Assembly (NCBI GenBank): GCA_031278295.1
Contig: JAITKQ010000166.1
Span: forward strand, 1-7,948
Length of the DNA stretch: 7,948 bases
Reading direction: 5' to 3'
Origin: Spirochaetaceae bacterium
GTDB taxonomy: Bacteria > Spirochaetota > Spirochaetia > Treponematales > Breznakiellaceae
The stretch's first letter is position 1. Each line of letters opens with the position of its first letter. Positions 4,563 to 7,948 of this stretch are shown in pieces. Position numbers and translations under genes: made by a program. The notes under the pieces were generated by a model, which worked only from the letters and a program-made list of their open reading frames with translations, ran no database searches and had not been told where the DNA came from.

Positions 4563-6686
4563 CTACAGCCTGAACAGCAAGTCCTCGTAACCGGGGAAGG
4601 GCCAGACTTCCTTGGACACGATCTTTTCGAGGGCGTCTATTCTCACACGGACAGCTTCCATGGCGGAACGAATCTTTTCGTTGTACAGTTTGGACTGGGC
4701 GAACGGTTCTTCCGTGGCTTGGGCGGCGGCAAGCGCCGTTTCCAGCTTGGCGGTCTCATCGTACAGCTCCGAGCAAAGTTCCGCGATACGTTTGGCGCGT
4801 TTTTCCTGCGGGGCGCTTATCGCGTGAATCGCCGCCATCGCTTCCGCGTCCCGCGCCAGTTCCGCGCCGTACTTGCTGGCCGCCGGGAATATGCTGCGCC
4901 GCGCGATGTCTATCATTACGCCCGCCTCGATGTTCACCTGCTTTGAATACTTTTCCAGGTAGATGTGGTAGCGGCTCTCCATCTCGTCCTTTGAAAGCAC
5001 ATTGTGCTTTTCAAACATACTGATCGTATCGCCGGCCAGCAGCACCTGTAGCGCGTCCGGCGTGGAAATAACGTTGGGCAGCCCCCGGCGCTCGGCCTCG
5101 CGTACCCACTCGTCCGAATAGCCGTTCCCGTTGAACACGACGCGGCGGTGCTTGATGTAAGATTCTTTGATCAGTTCCTGAATCGCCTCGTTTTTGTTTG
5201 AAACCTTTTCCAGCTTATCCGCGAATTCGGATAAAACCTGCGCGACGGCAATGTTCAGGTACGTGTTGGGCGTCGCTATCGACTGTGACGAGCCGACCAT
5301 GCGGAATTCAAACTTGTTGCCCGTAAACGCGAACGGGCTTGTCCTGTTCCGATCCGACACATCCTTGGGCAGGCTGGGCAGGCTTGTAACACCCAGCTTT
5401 ATGCTTCCGCCGGAATCCGTGCTATGGCTGTTTTTGCCGTCCGCGATGTTGTCAAAGATTTCGGTAAGCGGGCCGCCAAAAAAGATCGATACGATCGCCG
5501 GAGGCGCCTCGTTTGCGCCGAGCCGGTGTTCATTGCCGGAGGTAGCGACCGACGAGCGTAGCAAGAGCGCGTAACGGTCAACCGCTTCCACCACGGCGGC
5601 GGTAAACAGCAGGAAACGTGCGTTGGACTGAGGATTCTCGCCGGGTTCAAACAGGTTTATGCCGTCGTCCGTACCCATAGACCAGTTGTTGTGCTTGCCC
5701 GAACCGTTCACGCCGGCGTAGGGTTTCTCGTGCAGCAGGGCCTCCATGCCGTGCCTGCGGGCAACGCTGCGCATCGTCTCCATCACAAGCTGATTCGCGT
5801 CAACCGCGCTGGTGGTGTTGCTGTAAACCGGGGCTATCTCAAACTGATTCGGCGCGACCTCGTTATGCTGGGTCTTGGCCGCGATGCCGAGTTTCCACAG
5901 CTCATAGTTCAGTTCACGCATGAATTCCGCGACGCGCTCTTTTATCGCGCCGAAATAGTGATCCTCCATCTCCTGGCCTTTCGCCGGTACATTGCCGAAC
6001 ACGGTACGGCCTGTCAAAAGCATGTCGGGGCGTTTGTCAAAGTAGGTTCCGTCCACCAAAAAGTATTCCTGCTCCGGCCCGACAGTCGTAAACACCCGTT
6101 TTGTCGTGGTGTTGCCTATCGCCCTCAATACCCGCAAGGCTTGCTTGTTCAGCGCGTCCATAGAACGCAGTAAGGGCACCTTTTTGTCGAGAGCGTGCCC
6201 GTAGTAACTGATGAAGGCTGTCGGTATGCACAGTGTGGTACCGGTTTTGTCCTGTTTAAGGAAGGCGGGGCTGGTTACATCCCAAGCGGTGTAGCCCCGC
6301 GCCTCAAACGTGGCGCGCAGGCCGCCTGATGGAAAGCTGGAAGCGTCCGGCTCGCCCTTTATCAGCTCTTTGCCGGAAAATTCCATGATCACCCTGCCGT
6401 CCCCGGTGGGCGCGATAAACGAATCGTGCTTTTCTGCGGTGATTCCTGTGAGCGGCTGAAACCAATGCGTGTAGTGGGACGCGCCTTTTGAAATCGCCCA
6501 GTCCCTCATGGAGGCGGCAACCACCTCCGCCACTTCCAGCGTCAACTCTTTTTCACCCGTCTGAACCGCCACTATTTCTTTGTAGATGTTTTTTGGCAGC
6601 CTCTCCCGCATCAGCGCGTTTGAAAAACTGTTGGAACCGTAAACATCGGACACCGGCGTCTTTGTAAAATCAACTTCTGTAAACAT
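4563..6686 (-). CDS. glnN: glutamine synthetase type III (GlnN)
   Basis: The 707-residue product makes glutamine from glutamate, ammonia and ATP in the cytoplasm. Its length is that of the large GSIII class (about 700-730), well above the roughly 450 of GlnA-type enzymes. GSIII hallmarks are 'SHYTHWFQPLTG' (70-81), 'EKHDSF' (85-90), 'GPEQEYFLVD' (203-212), 'HNEVAPNQFEIAP' (274-286), 'GVNGSGKHNNWSMGT' (325-339), 'RLGANEAPPAIVS' (388-400) and 'PFAFTGNKFEFRMVGSSQS' (451-469). The C-terminal helical part ends in 'VWPFPGYEDLLF', as in the family. The ATG has AGGAG (6692-6696) 5 nt upstream. GSIII is known from Bacteroidetes, cyanobacteria, some Firmicutes and spirochaetes. No gene for a PII protein or ammonium transporter is next to it. 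The gene runs toward the neuB-like gene, and the gap upstream carries a possible structured leader. Confidence 0.97.
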   Translation of the reverse strand: MFTEVDFTKTPVSDVYGSNSFSNALMRERLPKNIYKEIVAVQTGEKELTLEVAEVVAASMRDWAISKGASHYTHWFQPLTGITAEKHDSFIAPTGDGRVIMEFSGKELIKGEPDASSFPSGGLRATFEARGYTAWDVTSPAFLKQDKTGTTLCIPTAFISYYGHALDKKVPLLRSMDALNKQALRVLRAIGNTTTKRVFTTVGPEQEYFLVDGTYFDKRPDMLLTGRTVFGNVPAKGQEMEDHYFGAIKERVAEFMRELNYELWKLGIAAKTQHNEVAPNQFEIAPVYSNTTSAVDANQLVMETMRSVARRHGMEALLHEKPYAGVNGSGKHNNWSMGTDDGINLFEPGENPQSNARFLLFTAAVVEAVDRYALLLRSSVATSGNEHRLGANEAPPAIVSIFFGGPLTEIFDNIADGKNSHSTDSGGSIKLGVTSLPSLPKDVSDRNRTSPFAFTGNKFEFRMVGSSQSIATPNTYLNIAVAQVLSEFADKLEKVSNKNEAIQELIKESYIKHRRVVFNGNGYSDEWVREAERRGLPNVISTPDALQVLLAGDTISMFEKHNVLSKDEMESRYHIYLEKYSKQVNIEAGVMIDIARRSIFPAASKYGAELARDAEAMAAIHAISAPQEKRAKRIAELCSELYDETAKLETALAAAQATEEPFAQSKLYNEKIRSAMEAVRVRIDALEKIVSKEVWPFPGYEDLLFRL

Positions 6687-6726
6687 AAAATCTCCTGTAT
6701 TTTTGGAATTTGAATTTTGTACCGAT

Positions 6727-6775
6727 CATGCAAGAAGCATGCCAACCGGCAGCCGCCCCAAACGGGGCCTCCGGT
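6727..6775 (-). promoter_or_regulatory. hairpins in the presumed glnN leader
   Basis: ACCGG (6745-6749) pairs with CCGGT (6771-6775) around an inner stem GCCCC/GGGGC (6755-6759 with 6764-6768, 4-nt loop), giving a two-part stem with an asymmetric internal loop. Next to it CATGC (6727-6731) pairs with GCATG (6737-6741). They lie 41-89 nt upstream of the glnN start codon. No U-run follows them on the minus strand, so any control would not be by intrinsic termination at this point. I recognise no known riboswitch. Confidence 0.35.
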
Positions 6776-6906
6776 ACGGGTGGCCCTTAATTTACGGGAA
6801 GGTCTCCCCGAATCTCCGGTTTACAGGTATTTACGAAGCGGAAAACCCCCGTGCACCGTGCCAGACCCTTTCCAAAATGCCGGCATACCGCAAAGGCGCG
6901 CTTACA

Positions 6907-6950
6907 ATTTTGTAGATTTTAGCGGATTTCATACATATTTGTAGAATTTC
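6907..6950. repeat. AT-rich direct repeat TTTGTAGA(T/A)TTT
   Basis: TTTGTAGATTTT (6909-6920) and TTTGTAGAATTT (6938-6949) are near-identical copies 29 bp apart in an AT-rich island within GC-rich DNA. A spacing near three helical turns would put two bound proteins on the same face, so this may be a regulator or promoter region for glnN. Function is inference. Confidence 0.35.
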
Positions 6951-7202
6951 TTAGGCAGCGCCGATCTATGCGGATGCGACAAGGCGCCACGCCGACGGGC
7001 TTGCGCCCGAAGCGCTTTTCAAGACGCTCCCCGCCATGAACCCCTGTAACATTCACCGGCAATTTTTTTGTCCGGCAAAACTAGCGGAAACGGGATGCAA
7101 ACGGACGGGGCCTCGGCTTGAGTACGCGACGGGCGCCCGTATTCGGGGATCAACGGAATCCTGAAACGTTGTACGGTAGCAGCGAAAAAAAGGCGGGCCA
7201 CA

Positions 7203-7280
7203 CGGTGAGGCCCAACGACACCGGCTACAATCCTCAGTACCCTCACCAGGGGATGCAGGACAAAGGCCGGTGTCTCACCG
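7203..7280. repeat. long bulged inverted repeat upstream of the thyX promoter
   Basis: CGGTGA (7203-7208) pairs with TCACCG (7275-7280), and after an 8-nt bulge on the left side GACACCGGC (7217-7225) pairs perfectly with GCCGGTGTC (7266-7274). The 40-nt loop contains a further small stem CCCT-cacc-AGGG. A competing hairpin GGGCC/GGCCC (7195-7199 with 7209-7213) uses the bulge. It ends 3 bp before the -35 box of thyX, so it is not part of that transcript. It could be an RNA of its own or the end of a decayed element. Confidence 0.5.
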
Positions 7281-7283
7281 CCC

Positions 7284-7312
7284 TTGAAGGGGGAGGGGTT
7301 TCAGGGTATATT
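7284..7312 (+). promoter_or_regulatory. promoter of thyX
   Basis: TTGAAG (7284-7289) and TATATT (7307-7312) are good -35 and -10 boxes with exactly 17 bp between them. Transcription would begin near 7319, about 48 nt before the thyX start codon. Confidence 0.65.
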
Positions 7313-7316
7313 GTAA

Positions 7317-7332
7317 CAAACCGCGCGGTTTG
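7317..7332. promoter_or_regulatory. 16-bp perfect palindrome at the predicted thyX transcription start
   Basis: CAAACCGCGCGGTTTG is a perfect palindrome beginning 4 bp after the -10 box, where the transcript should start. It may be a repressor operator, or a hairpin at the 5' end of the message. I do not recognise it as a known box. Confidence 0.45.
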
Positions 7333-7366
7333 CCGTGGTTTTTAACTTTCCAGTTACGGAGGGGCC

Positions 7367-7948
7367 ATGGCTCACTGTGTATCCGCGGAGGCGGAAAAAA
7401 TACTCGATCGGGAATTTCCTGTTTTGGACAAGGGCTTTGTCCGTTTGGTTGACTACCTCGGTTCGGACGAGCGGGTGGTCCAGTCGGCGAGGGTTTCTTA
7501 CGGCGAGGGTACCAGGAGTTACCGCGAGGATGCCGGGCTCATTGATTACCTGCTACGGAACCGGCACACGAGTCCGTTTGAACAGATCGTTCTTACCTTT
7601 CATGTAAAGATGCCGATATTTGTCGCCCGCCAGTGGGTACGCCACAGGACTGCCCGGCTGAACGAGATTTCGGGGCGCTATTCCGTGTTGAAGGACGATT
7701 TCTATGTGCCGGCGGCAGGCGATCTTGCGTTGCAGAGCGGCGATAACAAGCAGGGACGCGGCGAGACGGCGCTTCCGCCTGACCAGGCGGAAGCGCTTCG
7801 CTCCGCCTTTGAGACGGGGCAGCGCAGGACCTACGATGAATACTCCAAATTGATAGATTCCGGCCTTGCCCGCGAGCTTGCCCGCATCAACCTGCCGCTG
7901 TCGCTGTACACGGAGCTGTACTGGCAGATTGACCTGCATAACCTGTTC
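7367..7948 (+). CDS. thyX: flavin-dependent thymidylate synthase ThyX (3' end missing)
   Basis: The first 194 residues are present and the frame is still open at the right edge. ThyX makes dTMP from dUMP with methylene-tetrahydrofolate as carbon donor and FAD/NADPH for reduction, as a homotetramer in the cytoplasm. The signature RHRx7S is R92-H93-R94 to S102 within 'RHRTARLNEISGRYS', where many family members have Ser in place of the Arg at 97. Other typical stretches are 'VDYLGSDERVVQSARVSYG' (28-46), 'NRHTSPFEQIVLTFHVKMP' (65-83) and, near the cut, 'LARINLPLSLYTELYWQIDL', the C-terminal active-site region. The ATG has GGAGG (7358-7362) 4 nt upstream and its own promoter at 7284-7312. The N-terminus 'CVSAEAEKILDREFPVLDKGFV' resembles what I recall of spirochaete ThyX. 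Probably only the last few dozen residues are missing. Confidence 0.96.
   Translation, partial: MAHCVSAEAEKILDREFPVLDKGFVRLVDYLGSDERVVQSARVSYGEGTRSYREDAGLIDYLLRNRHTSPFEQIVLTFHVKMPIFVARQWVRHRTARLNEISGRYSVLKDDFYVPAAGDLALQSGDNKQGRGETALPPDQAEALRSAFETGQRRTYDEYSKLIDSGLARELARINLPLSLYTELYWQIDLHNLF

Larger units (their letters stand above)
6687..7366. other. 680-bp divergent intergenic region between glnN and thyX
   Basis: I find no convincing gene here. The left third would be the glnN leader and promoter region. It holds hairpins at 6727-6741 and 6745-6775, and I could not identify a good sigma-70 or sigma-54 promoter for glnN. AT-rich direct repeats follow at 6907-6950. The right part has a large inverted repeat (7203-7280), the thyX promoter (7284-7312) and a palindrome (7317-7332). 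Short open frames exist, for example 7118-7345 and a start-less one from 6955 to 7164, but none has a ribosome site or a clear family match. Confidence 0.6.

Noticed and set aside
6840..6875. Sigma-54-like TGGCAC upstream of glnN on the minus strand
   Set aside because: The GC of the -12 element is not at the required distance.
7118..7345. Open frame from a TTG whose end (GRCLTALEGGG) faintly resembles the C-terminal region of DNA cytosine methyltransferases
   Set aside because: Very short match, no catalytic motifs, no ribosome site, overlaps the inverted repeat and the thyX promoter; at best a remnant.

Overview
The window holds six recognisable genes and the first codons of a seventh. It looks like part of the chromosome of an anaerobic, fairly GC-rich bacterium that uses [FeFe]-hydrogenase. 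My best guess is a spirochaete of the Treponema group. That rests on recalled similarity of the thymidylate synthase ThyX start and on the combination of type III glutamine synthetase, ThyX and hydrogenase maturases. It is an inference, not something the bases prove.

Left part (1-3399): a leftward gene runs off the left edge and probably encodes a small helix-turn-helix regulator. Facing away from it, a near-consensus promoter (133-161) starts a rightward transcription unit. That unit opens with a leader of about 265 nt, rich in hairpins and ending in a strong intrinsic terminator (402-433). The terminator lies only 23 nt before a TM1266-type 'iron-only hydrogenase system regulator' gene. That gene overlaps hydG by 8 bp. 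hydE follows after a 170-nt spacer that carries two long poly-G tracts. HydG makes the CO/CN-bearing iron synthon and HydE acts on it during assembly of the H-cluster of [FeFe]-hydrogenase. HydF and the hydrogenase itself are not in the window.

Middle part (3329-6686): two leftward genes, a nonulosonic acid (sialic/pseudaminic/legionaminic) synthase of the NeuB family and glutamine synthetase type III (glnN). The neuB-like gene ends inside the 3' end of hydE (41-bp tail-to-tail overlap), and the intrinsic terminator of the hyd unit lies within the neuB-like coding sequence. Two strong inverted repeats sit between glnN and the neuB-like gene.

Right part (6687-7948): a 680-bp gap without a convincing gene contains a hairpin in the presumed glnN leader, AT-rich direct repeats, a long bulged inverted repeat, and a good promoter whose predicted start falls on a 16-bp palindrome. 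The promoter drives thyX (flavin-dependent thymidylate synthase), which is cut by the right edge.

The most interesting part is the terminator-ended leader before the hydrogenase maturation genes. It is a candidate cis-regulatory RNA that I cannot match to a known riboswitch class. Next come the poly-G tracts between hydG and hydE.
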